NCBI GenBank assembly: GCA_937899055.1
Contig: CALBPX010000074.1
Location: 1-64,000 of the forward strand
Direction: 5' to 3'
Source of the DNA: an uncultured Bacteroidales bacterium
GTDB lineage: Bacteria; Bacteroidota; Bacteroidia; Bacteroidales; UBA932
Length of the DNA: 64,000 bases
Both the position numbers and the translations under genes were made by a program. Of the stretch, positions 51,373 to 60,010 are shown piece by piece (position 1 is the first letter of the stretch; every line of letters starts with the position of its first letter). The notes beneath the pieces were generated by a model. It was not told the origin of the DNA. It ran no database searches and worked only from the letters and a program-made list of their open reading frames with translations.

Positions 51373-53682
51373 TCAGTTTTCTTCTATGAAGTTGTCGTCA
51401 GGATATTCTTCGGTGGCTGTGGTATTTACGCAATCCATACTGTAGCCGCTGGGCTTTGCAAAACTATCGTTAACCGATATTCCGGTAGAAGGGTCGGCCA
51501 GAACTTTCTTCATAAAGATAGCCCATATAGGCAGGGCCACGCTTGCGCCCTGACCCTGGCCGGTCCAACGGAAATGAACCTGACGGTCTTCGGCCCCTAC
51601 CCATACGCCAACCGTAAGCCTTGGCACATAGCCTATGAACCAACCGTCAGAGTTGTCGTTAGTGGTTCCGGTCTTGCCCGCAATCTCTCCACCGGTTATG
51701 TAACGCCTTACCCTGGAGCCGGTTCCGCCATCTACAACTCCCCTCATCATCTGAACCATGGTGTAGGCCGTGTTTTCGCCTATGGCCTCTCTCTTGCGCG
51801 AAGCAAAATTGGTCAATACCCTTCCGTTCTTGTCCTCTATCCTGATAACAAACTGTGGCTCCACGAACACTCCTTTGCTGGGGAAGGTATTGTAAGCGCT
51901 TACCATCTGATACACCGGAACATCTGCGCTGCCCACACAAAGAGAATATACGGGTTCAAGATAACATTTCAGACCCATGTTGTGAGCCATGCGTACCAGA
52001 GCCTCAGGCCCGAACTGCCTCATCAGATAGGCCGACACATTGTTATTGGATGTCATGAGGCCCCATCTGAGGGTAACTGTAGCTCCGTTGCCTCCGCCTT
52101 TGGGAGTCCAGACATTGTTGCCTATGACAAAGGACTGAGGCTGATTTACGGTAACGTCGCACGGAGTGTAGCCCTCCTGCATTGCCAGAGTGTAAAGGAA
52201 AGGTTTGAAGGTACTTCCAACCTGCCTCTGGCCCTGCATAACCTGATCATACTTGAAGTAATTGTAGTTGGCTCCTCCCACATAGGCTCTCACATAGCCG
52301 GTCTCAGGCTCTATGGCCATAAGCCCCGTCCTCAGGAAAGACTTGAAGTATTTTATGGAATCGTCCGGAGTCATGGTAGTGTCTATGTAACCCTTTGAAT
52401 TCCATGAAAATACTCTCATCTTTGTCTTAACATCAAAACTGGCGTCTATTTCGCTGTCGCTGAACCCTGCCTCCTTCATGTTCTTGTACCGGTCAGACCA
52501 GCGGCGGGCTCTTTTCATCAGCGATTCTATTACGTTTTCGGGTGTGCCGTCTGCAAAGGGGTAATGACGGCGGTACTTGAGGTCTTCGTTGAACTGAGGC
52601 TGGAGATATTTCAGATGCTCCACAGCAGCCTGCTCGGCATAGCGCTGCATCTTTCCGTTCAGCGGAGTATATATTTTCAGGCCGTCCTTTTCCAGTTCGT
52701 ATTTGCTGCCGTCCGGCTTGAAATTCTTGTTCAGCCAACCGTACAGAGGGTTGTCGTGCCACGAGGCAGAATCCTGGCTGTATTGGTTCATGTCCGTATA
52801 TTTGGACCGGACGGGCTTGTTTGCACTCATGAGCCTCTTGAGCATGTCTCTGAAATAAGGAGCCTGACCGTTTGACACGTCAACATCGCCCTTGGATGCC
52901 AGTACAATAGGAAGCTTCACTATGGAATCATACTGAGCGTCTGTCAGATAGCCGTACTTGTTCATCTGCTTGAGAACATGGTTGCGCCTCTGCAGCGACT
53001 GTTCCGGATTGCGTACGGGGTTATACTTTGTGGGCTTGTTTACCATACCCACAAGCAGGGCGGCTTCTTCTACATTGAGGTCTTTGGGCAGTTTGCCGAA
53101 GAAGGTAGAAGATGCACTCTTTATTCCGTATGCGTTTCTTCCAAAGAAGACGGCATCCAGATACATGCTCATGATTTCTTCCTTGGTATAGCTTCTTTCA
53201 AGTTTTATGGCAGTAATCCACTCCTTGAACTTTGTCAGGATGAGCTTGATTTTGCCGGCGCCCTGGTCTCTGGGGAAAAGGCTTTTTGCAAGCTGCTGGC
53301 TGAGTGTACTTCCGCCTCCGCCGCTGGCCCGGTTCCCCATGGCAATACTCTTTACGGCAACTCTGACAAGGCTCTTTCCGTCCACACCGCTGTGCTGGTA
53401 GAATCTGGCGTCTTCAGTTGCAACCAGCGCATCTTTCAGGTTCTGCGACAGCTCCTCGTAGTTGGAATATGAACGGTTCTCAATGTGGTAGGTATTCAGA
53501 AGAGTTCCGTCCTCAGCGATGATCTGGGTTGCAAGGTTGCTCTGAGGATCCTCCAATTCCTCAAAAGACGGGATATCGGCGAATATCCAAACCATAAAGA
53601 GGGTCAGGAGCACCAATATGACAGGACTGAACACGATGAGCCACAGCCACTTTACAAAACGTTTCCTATTTTTTATTTTCAT
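51373..53682 (-). CDS. class A penicillin-binding protein (PBP1A type)
   Basis: 769 aa, one N-terminal membrane anchor (residues ~12-32). GT51 glycosyltransferase: ATEDARFYQHSGVD, GGSTLSQQLAKSLF and KEEIMSMYLDAVFFGRNAYG. Transpeptidase: nucleophile in GSTFKPF (SxxK), SNN in MTSNNNVSAY and KTGTTND. A linker of ~120 residues separates the two. It polymerises and crosslinks peptidoglycan in the periplasm. A 372-aa plus-strand frame over this gene is a shadow. Confidence 0.96.
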   Translation of the reverse strand: MKIKNRKRFVKWLWLIVFSPVILVLLTLFMVWIFADIPSFEELEDPQSNLATQIIAEDGTLLNTYHIENRSYSNYEELSQNLKDALVATEDARFYQHSGVDGKSLVRVAVKSIAMGNRASGGGGSTLSQQLAKSLFPRDQGAGKIKLILTKFKEWITAIKLERSYTKEEIMSMYLDAVFFGRNAYGIKSASSTFFGKLPKDLNVEEAALLVGMVNKPTKYNPVRNPEQSLQRRNHVLKQMNKYGYLTDAQYDSIVKLPIVLASKGDVDVSNGQAPYFRDMLKRLMSANKPVRSKYTDMNQYSQDSASWHDNPLYGWLNKNFKPDGSKYELEKDGLKIYTPLNGKMQRYAEQAAVEHLKYLQPQFNEDLKYRRHYPFADGTPENVIESLMKRARRWSDRYKNMKEAGFSDSEIDASFDVKTKMRVFSWNSKGYIDTTMTPDDSIKYFKSFLRTGLMAIEPETGYVRAYVGGANYNYFKYDQVMQGQRQVGSTFKPFLYTLAMQEGYTPCDVTVNQPQSFVIGNNVWTPKGGGNGATVTLRWGLMTSNNNVSAYLMRQFGPEALVRMAHNMGLKCYLEPVYSLCVGSADVPVYQMVSAYNTFPSKGVFVEPQFVIRIEDKNGRVLTNFASRKREAIGENTAYTMVQMMRGVVDGGTGSRVRRYITGGEIAGKTGTTNDNSDGWFIGYVPRLTVGVWVGAEDRQVHFRWTGQGQGASVALPIWAIFMKKVLADPSTGISVNDSFAKPSGYSMDCVNTTATEEYPDDNFIEEN

Positions 53683-53702
53683 AATTTCATCTCTTGGAAA
53701 AA

Positions 53703-53753
53703 CAAAAATACAAATAAAAATTTGGAATAAATGGGAGTTAATGATTTACTTTG
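53703..53753. promoter_or_regulatory. divergent promoters of PBP1A and topA
   Basis: For topA: TTTG (53721-53724), 21-base spacer, TTACTTTG (53746-53753, one mismatch to TAnnTTTG). For PBP1A, minus strand: TATTTTTG (53703-53710 on +) with no clear -33 box. Confidence 0.6.
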
Positions 53754-53780
53754 CACCGCTTTTGAAACAAAAGGAGAAAT

Positions 53781-56150
53781 ATGGGAGAGAAATTAGTCAT
53801 AGTAGAGTCTCCGGCCAAGGCCAAGACCATAGAAAAGTTCCTGGGCAAAGGATATACCGTAAAATCGAGTTTCGGTCACATCTGTGACCTGCCAAAGACT
53901 TCGCTGGGTATCGACATAGAAAACGGCTTCAAGCCAAAGTATCAGGTTCCCGCCGAAAAGAAAAAAGTTGTAAGCGAACTCAAGGCTCTGGCCGCAAAAG
54001 CCGAAACCGTATATCTTGCATCTGATGAAGACCGTGAAGGAGAGGCCATTGCATGGCATCTCCAGCACAATCTGGGTCTGAAAGACGAAAACACTCAAAG
54101 GATTGTATTCCACGAAATTACAAAAGACGCTATATTGAACGCCGTGCAGCATCCCAGAAAGGTTGACCTCAACCTTGTAAGCGCCCAGCAGGCAAGAAGG
54201 GTATTGGACAGAATCGTAGGCTTTGAACTTTCTCCGGTACTTTGGAGGAAGGTGGGCAAAGGTCTGTCTGCCGGAAGGGTTCAGTCTGTGGCCGTAAGGC
54301 TGATTGTTGACCGCGAAAGAGAAATCCAGCAGTTCAACCCGTCGCCATATTTCAGCGTCAGGGGTCTGTTCCATCCGGTTGGGCAAAAGGGCAATGTGAA
54401 CCTGAACGCCACCTTGGAAAAGAGGCCGGCAGATGTTGACAATGCTGCCTTGTTCCTCCAAAAATGCAACAGTGGATGCACCTTCAGCATATCTTCGGTT
54501 GAAGAAAAGGAAGCCGTCAGATATCCGGCTCCGCCGTTTACCACTTCGGCCCTGCAGCAGGAGGCGGCACGCAAGCTCGGGTTCTCGGTTTCGCAGACGA
54601 TGAGAGTGGCCCAGAGCCTTTACGAAAACGGTCTGATTACCTACATGAGAACAGATTCCACCAACCTGTCTTCTCTGGCAATTAACACCATAAAGCAGGC
54701 TATCATAGATAATTACGGAGCACAGTATTCCAAGGTCAGACAGTTCCATACGCACAGCAAGGGAGCCCAGGAAGCCCACGAGGCCATACGTCCTACCTAC
54801 GCCTCAAACAAAACCATAAACGGCACCGCTGCAGAAAAGAAACTCTATGAACTCATCTGGAAACGTGCCGTAGCCTCTCAGATGGCCGACGCCAAAGTGG
54901 AAAAGACAACCGTTTCCATTTCGGCCGACAAGTTTCAGGAAAAGTTCATCTGCGAAGGCGAAAAGATTCTCTTTGACGGGTTCCTGAAACTTTACATCGA
55001 AGGCCGTGACGACGAGCCTGAAGACGAATCTGCTGCTCAGATTCTGCCCAACCTGAAGACGGGTCAGATTCTCCAGGCCTCCGAAATTGAAGCCGTACAG
55101 AAGTTCACCCCAAAGCCGCCACGCTATTCCGAAGCATCATTGGTAAAGAAGATGGAGGAACTCGGAATAGGAAGGCCGAGCACCTATGCCCCTACGATTA
55201 CAACCATCACCAGCAAGAGGGGATATGTGGTCAAGGACTCCAGACCCGGAACAAAACGCAGCGTAATAAAACTCACCCTGAGCAATCCCACATCCAATGC
55301 CGGAGAAGGAAAAATTTCTCAGTCCACCGTTTCCGAAACCTCCGGCGCAGAAAAGAACAAACTCTTTCCGCAGGATATGGGTACCGTTGTAACCCATTAT
55401 CTTGAAGAGAATTTCGGCGATATTATGGACTACGGCTTTACGGCCAGGATAGAAGAAGACTTTGACCGTATAGCGGAAGGCAAGCTGCCCTGGACCGAGC
55501 TCATGGCATCGTTCTACTCGCCCTTCCACAAGACTGTGGAGCAGCAGAATCAGGAACGCACTCATGTAAACAGCGAAAGGGAACTGGGAACAGATCCGAA
55601 AGACGGAAAGACCATATATGTCAGACTCGGCAAATTCGGTCCCCTGGCCCAGAAAGGAGCTTCGGACGACCCTCAGAAAATGTTTGCATCGCTGAGGAAA
55701 GACCAGTCCATAGAAACCATCACCCTGGAGGAAGCCATTAAGCTCTTTGACCTCCCAAGAGTGGTAGGAACCCTTGAAGGAAAGGAAGTTACAAGTGCCA
55801 TAGGAAGGTTTGGGGCCTACATTAAATACGACGGCAAATTCTTTTCGCTCTCCAAAGGCCAGGACCCTTATACCATAAACCTGACTCAGGCAGAAGAACT
55901 CATAAAGGCAAAGGAGCTGGCGGCGGAAAAAAGCGTAATAAAGGAATTTGCCCCACAAGACATCCAGATTATCAACGGAAGGTACGGCCCATACCTCAAA
56001 CATGCCGGCGGCAACTACAAGATACCGCGCGGACGGGGAGCAAAGGCCGCTTCAGACCTTACGCTGGAAGACTGCATGAACATAATCTCCAACACCGAAG
56101 CCACAAATACTAAAAAGAGCCCCGCAAAACGCAGCTCCAAAGCCAGATAA
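53781..56150 (+). CDS. topA: DNA topoisomerase I (type IA)
   Basis: 789 aa. It relaxes negative supercoils by a Tyr-linked nick. Toprim domain VIVESPAKAKTIEKFLG at 7-23 with SDEDREGEAIAWH (Asp82/Asp84), and active-site Tyr288 in LITYMRTDS. The C-terminus has two or three YpgD/TopA C-terminal repeats (IYVRLGKFGPLAQKG, SAIGRFGAYIKYDGKFFSL, IINGRYGPYLKHAGGNYKIP) instead of four-Cys zinc fingers, then a Lys-rich tail. Typical Bacteroidota form. Confidence 0.97.
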   Translation: MGEKLVIVESPAKAKTIEKFLGKGYTVKSSFGHICDLPKTSLGIDIENGFKPKYQVPAEKKKVVSELKALAAKAETVYLASDEDREGEAIAWHLQHNLGLKDENTQRIVFHEITKDAILNAVQHPRKVDLNLVSAQQARRVLDRIVGFELSPVLWRKVGKGLSAGRVQSVAVRLIVDREREIQQFNPSPYFSVRGLFHPVGQKGNVNLNATLEKRPADVDNAALFLQKCNSGCTFSISSVEEKEAVRYPAPPFTTSALQQEAARKLGFSVSQTMRVAQSLYENGLITYMRTDSTNLSSLAINTIKQAIIDNYGAQYSKVRQFHTHSKGAQEAHEAIRPTYASNKTINGTAAEKKLYELIWKRAVASQMADAKVEKTTVSISADKFQEKFICEGEKILFDGFLKLYIEGRDDEPEDESAAQILPNLKTGQILQASEIEAVQKFTPKPPRYSEASLVKKMEELGIGRPSTYAPTITTITSKRGYVVKDSRPGTKRSVIKLTLSNPTSNAGEGKISQSTVSETSGAEKNKLFPQDMGTVVTHYLEENFGDIMDYGFTARIEEDFDRIAEGKLPWTELMASFYSPFHKTVEQQNQERTHVNSERELGTDPKDGKTIYVRLGKFGPLAQKGASDDPQKMFASLRKDQSIETITLEEAIKLFDLPRVVGTLEGKEVTSAIGRFGAYIKYDGKFFSLSKGQDPYTINLTQAEELIKAKELAAEKSVIKEFAPQDIQIINGRYGPYLKHAGGNYKIPRGRGAKAASDLTLEDCMNIISNTEATNTKKSPAKRSSKAR

Positions 56151-56161
56151 AAGACACCGTC

Positions 56162-57079
56162 ATGGAAAATCTGAAGGTAAAAGACGCCTACGGGGCACTC
56201 TACCCCGTCTCCAAGGGAATGGAAAAGACAACGGTCTGCACCCTTGAAGAATACATCTCAAAACCAAAGAAGCCGAAGGGGCGCAAAACCTCTCAGGAAG
56301 AGGTGGATGTGGTCTTCTGCGGAGAAGATTTTCCGGATCTGGAAACCTTGCATCTGACAAGGAGCATGCCCAGTGCGCTGATTTCTTCCGGAAATCCCAT
56401 ACCTTCCGGACTGATAGAAAAAATCAGGAAGCAGAAGACATTCTCAATCATAGGAGTTCAGAAGTACCTCTTCTTTCCGGAAATGGAAACGGCGCTCAAC
56501 AGCTGCGGATTTGAAACCTTACATCTTGGTTCGCTCAGAGACGACATGAGCGTTAGCGAGCCCCTGCTCAGAAACGTCAAGTATGTATTTGTTGATATGA
56601 CCAGCGTAAAGCATGCAGACTATCCCTGGAGCCGGAATGTCAACCCCAACGGTTTATTTTCCAACGAGATATGCCAGATTGCCAGATATATCGGATTTTC
56701 CTGCAACCTAAAGGCCGTGTTCATTTACGGAATTCCGGCAAAGTCTGCGCCGGAGGTTTGCATCAATCTGGCAGCACAGACGGCCTGGCACATAGCAGAC
56801 GCCGTGGCCAACAACATTAAGGAAGACCCCCAGACAGCCCGCCGGAAAGGAAGGCTCGGCAGCCAGTTCGAGCATAAGATTGTAGATTTTTCCACCCACG
56901 GCGATACACTTACATTCATAATGAGCGCCGCAACCGGCCGCTGGTGGATGGAAATACCTCTGATCAAGAAAAACTCAACCGAGCTAGTAGCCTGTACTGT
57001 AGCCGATTACAACACCGCCTGCGACGGTCAGGTTCCGCTGCGGTGGCTGTATTACTACAACCGGCTGAACTCGATTTAG
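56162..57079 (+). CDS. degenerate ureohydrolase (arginase/formimidoylglutamase)-like protein
   Basis: 305 aa, 11 bases after topA. The centre looks like a ureohydrolase: 'VFVDMTSVKHADYPWSRNVN' then PNGLFSNEICQIARYIG (143-178) follows the pattern of Bacteroidota formimidoylglutamase, where SFDMDAV..SDAPG..S..PNG..SEEACQIARY is typical. However the metal-binding Asp-x-Asp is VDMT (second Asp lost) and the GGSH/GGSQ site reads IIGVQK. The rest, including RWWMEIP and DGQVPLRWLYYYNRL, has no motif I know. Probably a non-catalytic paralogue conserved in the group; family assignment is my inference. Confidence 0.55.
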   Translation: MENLKVKDAYGALYPVSKGMEKTTVCTLEEYISKPKKPKGRKTSQEEVDVVFCGEDFPDLETLHLTRSMPSALISSGNPIPSGLIEKIRKQKTFSIIGVQKYLFFPEMETALNSCGFETLHLGSLRDDMSVSEPLLRNVKYVFVDMTSVKHADYPWSRNVNPNGLFSNEICQIARYIGFSCNLKAVFIYGIPAKSAPEVCINLAAQTAWHIADAVANNIKEDPQTARRKGRLGSQFEHKIVDFSTHGDTLTFIMSAATGRWWMEIPLIKKNSTELVACTVADYNTACDGQVPLRWLYYYNRLNSI

Positions 57080-57117
57080 CCTCTTAGGGCCAAAACTCCT
57101 AACATTTTTTAATATAT

Positions 57118-57149
57118 TTTGATACAAAGGTTATTTTTTTATATTTTTG
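57118..57149 (+). promoter_or_regulatory. promoter of the Lrp/AsnC regulator
   Basis: TTTG at 57118-57121, 20-base spacer, TATTTTTG at 57142-57149: a full match to the Bacteroidota consensus. Transcript start expected near 57156, 29 bases before the ATG. Confidence 0.7.
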
Positions 57150-57184
57150 TGGTGTAGGAAAGAATAACCCTAAAATCAGTCTAT

Positions 57185-57706
57185 ATGGCAAAATATCAAA
57201 TCGACGAGACCGACCAGAAAATTCTGTCAGCCCTGGTCAAAAATGCCAGAACCCCATTCTTGGAAATTGCCCGTGAATGTGGAGTTTCCGGAGCGGCTAT
57301 TCATCAGAGATTCAAAAAGATGGAGTCTCTTGGAATCATAACCGGATCGCGCCTGCTGGTAAAACCGGCAACTCTGGGTCTGGATGTTTGCGCTTTTGTG
57401 GAGGTAAACCTTTCTCCTGTTAACAAGTATCCGGAAGTCATAGAAGCCCTCAGAAAAATTCCTGAGGTTGTGGAGTGTCATTTTGTAACCGGAAGACATA
57501 CTCTCCTCCTGAAGATGTACTGCTTCAACCACGATCACCTTCTGGACATCCTGATCAACACAATCCAGAACATTCCAAGTGTACAGGACACAGAAACCCT
57601 CGTATCTCTGGATCAGGCTATTGAAAGACAGGTCTGGGTAAAGGACCATCCGGAGGAAAAAGGATATCACAGAAAAGAGAAGAAAGGTTCCAGGAAAAAG
57701 AACTAA
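57185..57706 (+). CDS. Lrp/AsnC family transcriptional regulator
   Basis: 173 aa. N-terminal winged helix (DETDQKILSALVKNARTPF, AREC GVSGAAIHQRFKKMESLGII) and C-terminal RAM/ligand-binding domain (AFVEVNLSP, IPEVVECHFVTGRHTLLLKMYC). The Lys/Arg-rich tail is longer than usual (KEKKGSRKKN). Global or local amino-acid-responsive regulator; targets unknown. Its stop codon overlaps the stop of the convergent ispD gene. Confidence 0.93.
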   Translation: MAKYQIDETDQKILSALVKNARTPFLEIARECGVSGAAIHQRFKKMESLGIITGSRLLVKPATLGLDVCAFVEVNLSPVNKYPEVIEALRKIPEVVECHFVTGRHTLLLKMYCFNHDHLLDILINTIQNIPSVQDTETLVSLDQAIERQVWVKDHPEEKGYHRKEKKGSRKKN

Positions 57707-58395
57707 AACTCTCTCAGCAGGAGGTTGGCAAACTTGAGGTCATCCCTGGTGGTTATCTTGAGGTTGAACTTGCTGCCTTCTATGATGTCGAATTTATAGC
57801 CGCTGCTCTCCATTACGGTTGCATCATCCGTAAAGTTTGGAGAGTACGGTTTTTTATACGCAAGCTTAAGGCGGGTTGAGTCAAATACCTGCGGAGTCTG
57901 CACAAGCAGATAGTCTTCTCTGGTAACCGGCCGAGTTCCGGTCTGCACCCCGTTTGCATCCACCGTTTTCTGCCGCATAGACTCCACTACCGGAACCGCA
58001 GGAATTACGCCCGCGCAGTCCTGACTGAGGGGATAGGTAAAGAGTTCCGTTATAAGGCTCTGCGGAACTATAGGCCTGACGCCGTCGTGTACGGCCACAA
58101 CCGCTCCGTCCGGAATAATGTCCAGCGCAGCCCTTACGGAGTGGAAACGGGTTATTCCACCGGTGACTATCGTGTGAGGAAAAATGAGGCCGTGGCGGTT
58201 GTAATAGTCTTTCCAGATTTCCACATGGCCGGGAGGAAGGACAAGAACTATTTCAACATCCATATCCAAATTCGTAAACAGTTCTATTGTCCTGAGCAAT
58301 ATCGGTTTTCCGTCAAGGTCAAGAAACTGCTTAGGAGTTTTGGACTTCATCCTCTTTCCCACACCCCCTGCGGTTATTACGGCGTAATATTTCAT
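57703..58395 (-). CDS. ispD: 2-C-methyl-D-erythritol 4-phosphate cytidylyltransferase
   Basis: 230 aa. It transfers CMP from CTP to MEP in the non-mevalonate pathway. Seen: ITAGGVGKRMKSKTPKQF (nucleotide-binding loop with catalytic Arg/Lys), TGGITRFHSVRAAL, VAVHDGVRPIV, PVVESMRQ, QTPQVF and TDDATVMES. Transcribed away from purH, convergent with the Lrp gene. Confidence 0.95.
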   Translation of the reverse strand: MKYYAVITAGGVGKRMKSKTPKQFLDLDGKPILLRTIELFTNLDMDVEIVLVLPPGHVEIWKDYYNRHGLIFPHTIVTGGITRFHSVRAALDIIPDGAVVAVHDGVRPIVPQSLITELFTYPLSQDCAGVIPAVPVVESMRQKTVDANGVQTGTRPVTREDYLLVQTPQVFDSTRLKLAYKKPYSPNFTDDATVMESSGYKFDIIEGSKFNLKITTRDDLKFANLLLREF

Positions 58396-58474
58396 TTGTC
58401 ATTTTTTAGCAGTACAAAATTATAAAATATTTGTCCTTTTTGCTTAAATTTGTGGTTGGTCAAAAAGTATTGTC
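58396..58474. promoter_or_regulatory. divergent promoter region ispD / purH
   Basis: The minus strand carries TAATTTTG (58415-58422 on +), the plus strand TAAATTTG (58445-58452). Both match the -7 consensus; -33 boxes are unclear. The purH start is GTG at 58475. Confidence 0.45.
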
Positions 58475-59992
58475 GTGAAGCAGATTAAAAGAGCACTGAT
58501 ATCGGTTTTTCATAAAGACGGAATACTTGATATAGCCAAAAAACTACTCCTCAGCGATGTAGAGATCATTTCCACCGGTGGCACCGCCGCTTTCCTGAAG
58601 GAAAACGGAATAAAGGTCACCGCCGTTGAAGACCTTACAGGCTATCCGTCCATACTGGGAGGCAGGGTCAAAACCTTGCACCCGGCCATATTCGGCGGTA
58701 TCCTGGGCCGCAGGGGCAATCCTGCGGATATGGAAGAGTTCGGCAGATGGTCCATCTATCCCATAGACCTTGTGGTGGTTGACCTCTATCCCTTTGAGGA
58801 ATATGTTGCAAAGGGGGCCTCAAGGCAGGAAATAATAGAAAAGATAGACATAGGCGGAATATCTCTGATACGAGCCGCCGCCAAAAATTATCAGGACGTG
58901 GCCATAGTTTCCTCCAAAGACCAGTACGGCTTTCTGCTTTCGGCTCTGGAAGAAAACGGATGTGCAACCAGCCTCAGTCAGCGCCAATATCTTGCAACGC
59001 TTGCCTTCGAAGTTTCTTCTGCATACGACAGCGCAATATTCAACTGGCTGAACGGCAATGTCCAGGCCGCGGCTTTCGGAGTTTTCCACAACAGGGCAAA
59101 GGTCCTCCGATATGGCGAAAACCCCCACCAGAAGGGTTGCTATTTTGGTAACTCAGAGTCTCTTCCTACCCAGATTCACGGCAAGGAACTTTCTCACAAC
59201 AACCTGCTTGACGTAGAGGCGGCCATAGAACTCATCAGCGATTTTTCTGCCCCTGCGGTGGCCATCATAAAGCACAACAACGCCTGCGGCTGCGCAACGG
59301 ACGAAAACATCTTGCAGGCTTGGGACAAGGCTTTGGCCGGAGATCCGGTATCGGCTTTCGGCGGAATAATAGCCTGCAACCGGAGCGTGGAAAAAGAGCT
59401 GGCGGAAAAGATGGGCGGCCTCTTCTTTGAAGTCTGCATAGCCCCATCCTACTCAGAAGAAGCCCTGGAGGTTCTCCGGGTCAAAAAGAACCGCATACTG
59501 CTGGTCAACGGCAATTCCACCCTTCCGGCCCTGAAATTCAGGTCTTTGCTCGGCGGAGTATTGGTTCAGGAAAGAGACTGCAAGACAGAAACGGAGGAAG
59601 ACCTTACCGTCTGCACCCAAACCCCCGTACGCAAAGAAGACATAGAAGACCTTCTGATTGCCAACAAACTGGTCAAGCACTCCAAGTCCAATGCCATTGT
59701 TCTTGTAAAAGACCGTCAACTGATAGGCAGCGGCGTAGGCCAGACTTCCAGAGTGGATGCTCTCAGGCAGGCCATAGCCAAGGCCCACAGCTTCGGCTTC
59801 AGCACAGACGGTGCGGTCATGGCATCAGATGCCTTCTTCCCCTTCGGCGACTGCGTAAAGATTGCCTTTGAAAACGGCATAATGGCAGTTATCCAGCCGG
59901 GTGGCTCCATCCGCGACAAGGAAAGCATAGACTTCTGCAACCAACACAACATGGCAATGGTAATGACGGGAACAAGACACTTTAAACACTGA
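58475..59992 (+). CDS. purH: bifunctional AICAR formyltransferase / IMP cyclohydrolase
   Basis: 505 aa from a GTG start. It catalyses the last two steps of IMP synthesis. N-terminal MGS-like cyclohydrolase: FHKDGILDIAKKL, ISTGGTAAFL, GGRVKTLHP. C-terminal formyltransferase: RYGENPHQKG, the Lys-His of IKHNNACGCA, DPVSAFGGIIACN, LRQAIAKAHSFG and MASDAFFPFGDCV. The length is within the family norm. Confidence 0.96.
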   Translation: MKQIKRALISVFHKDGILDIAKKLLLSDVEIISTGGTAAFLKENGIKVTAVEDLTGYPSILGGRVKTLHPAIFGGILGRRGNPADMEEFGRWSIYPIDLVVVDLYPFEEYVAKGASRQEIIEKIDIGGISLIRAAAKNYQDVAIVSSKDQYGFLLSALEENGCATSLSQRQYLATLAFEVSSAYDSAIFNWLNGNVQAAAFGVFHNRAKVLRYGENPHQKGCYFGNSESLPTQIHGKELSHNNLLDVEAAIELISDFSAPAVAIIKHNNACGCATDENILQAWDKALAGDPVSAFGGIIACNRSVEKELAEKMGGLFFEVCIAPSYSEEALEVLRVKKNRILLVNGNSTLPALKFRSLLGGVLVQERDCKTETEEDLTVCTQTPVRKEDIEDLLIANKLVKHSKSNAIVLVKDRQLIGSGVGQTSRVDALRQAIAKAHSFGFSTDGAVMASDAFFPFGDCVKIAFENGIMAVIQPGGSIRDKESIDFCNQHNMAMVMTGTRHFKH

Positions 59993-60010
59993 AAACAGAC
60001 TTTTAGCAAT

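Noticed and set aside
51280..52398. 372-aa plus-strand frame
   Set aside because: Antisense shadow of the PBP1A gene.
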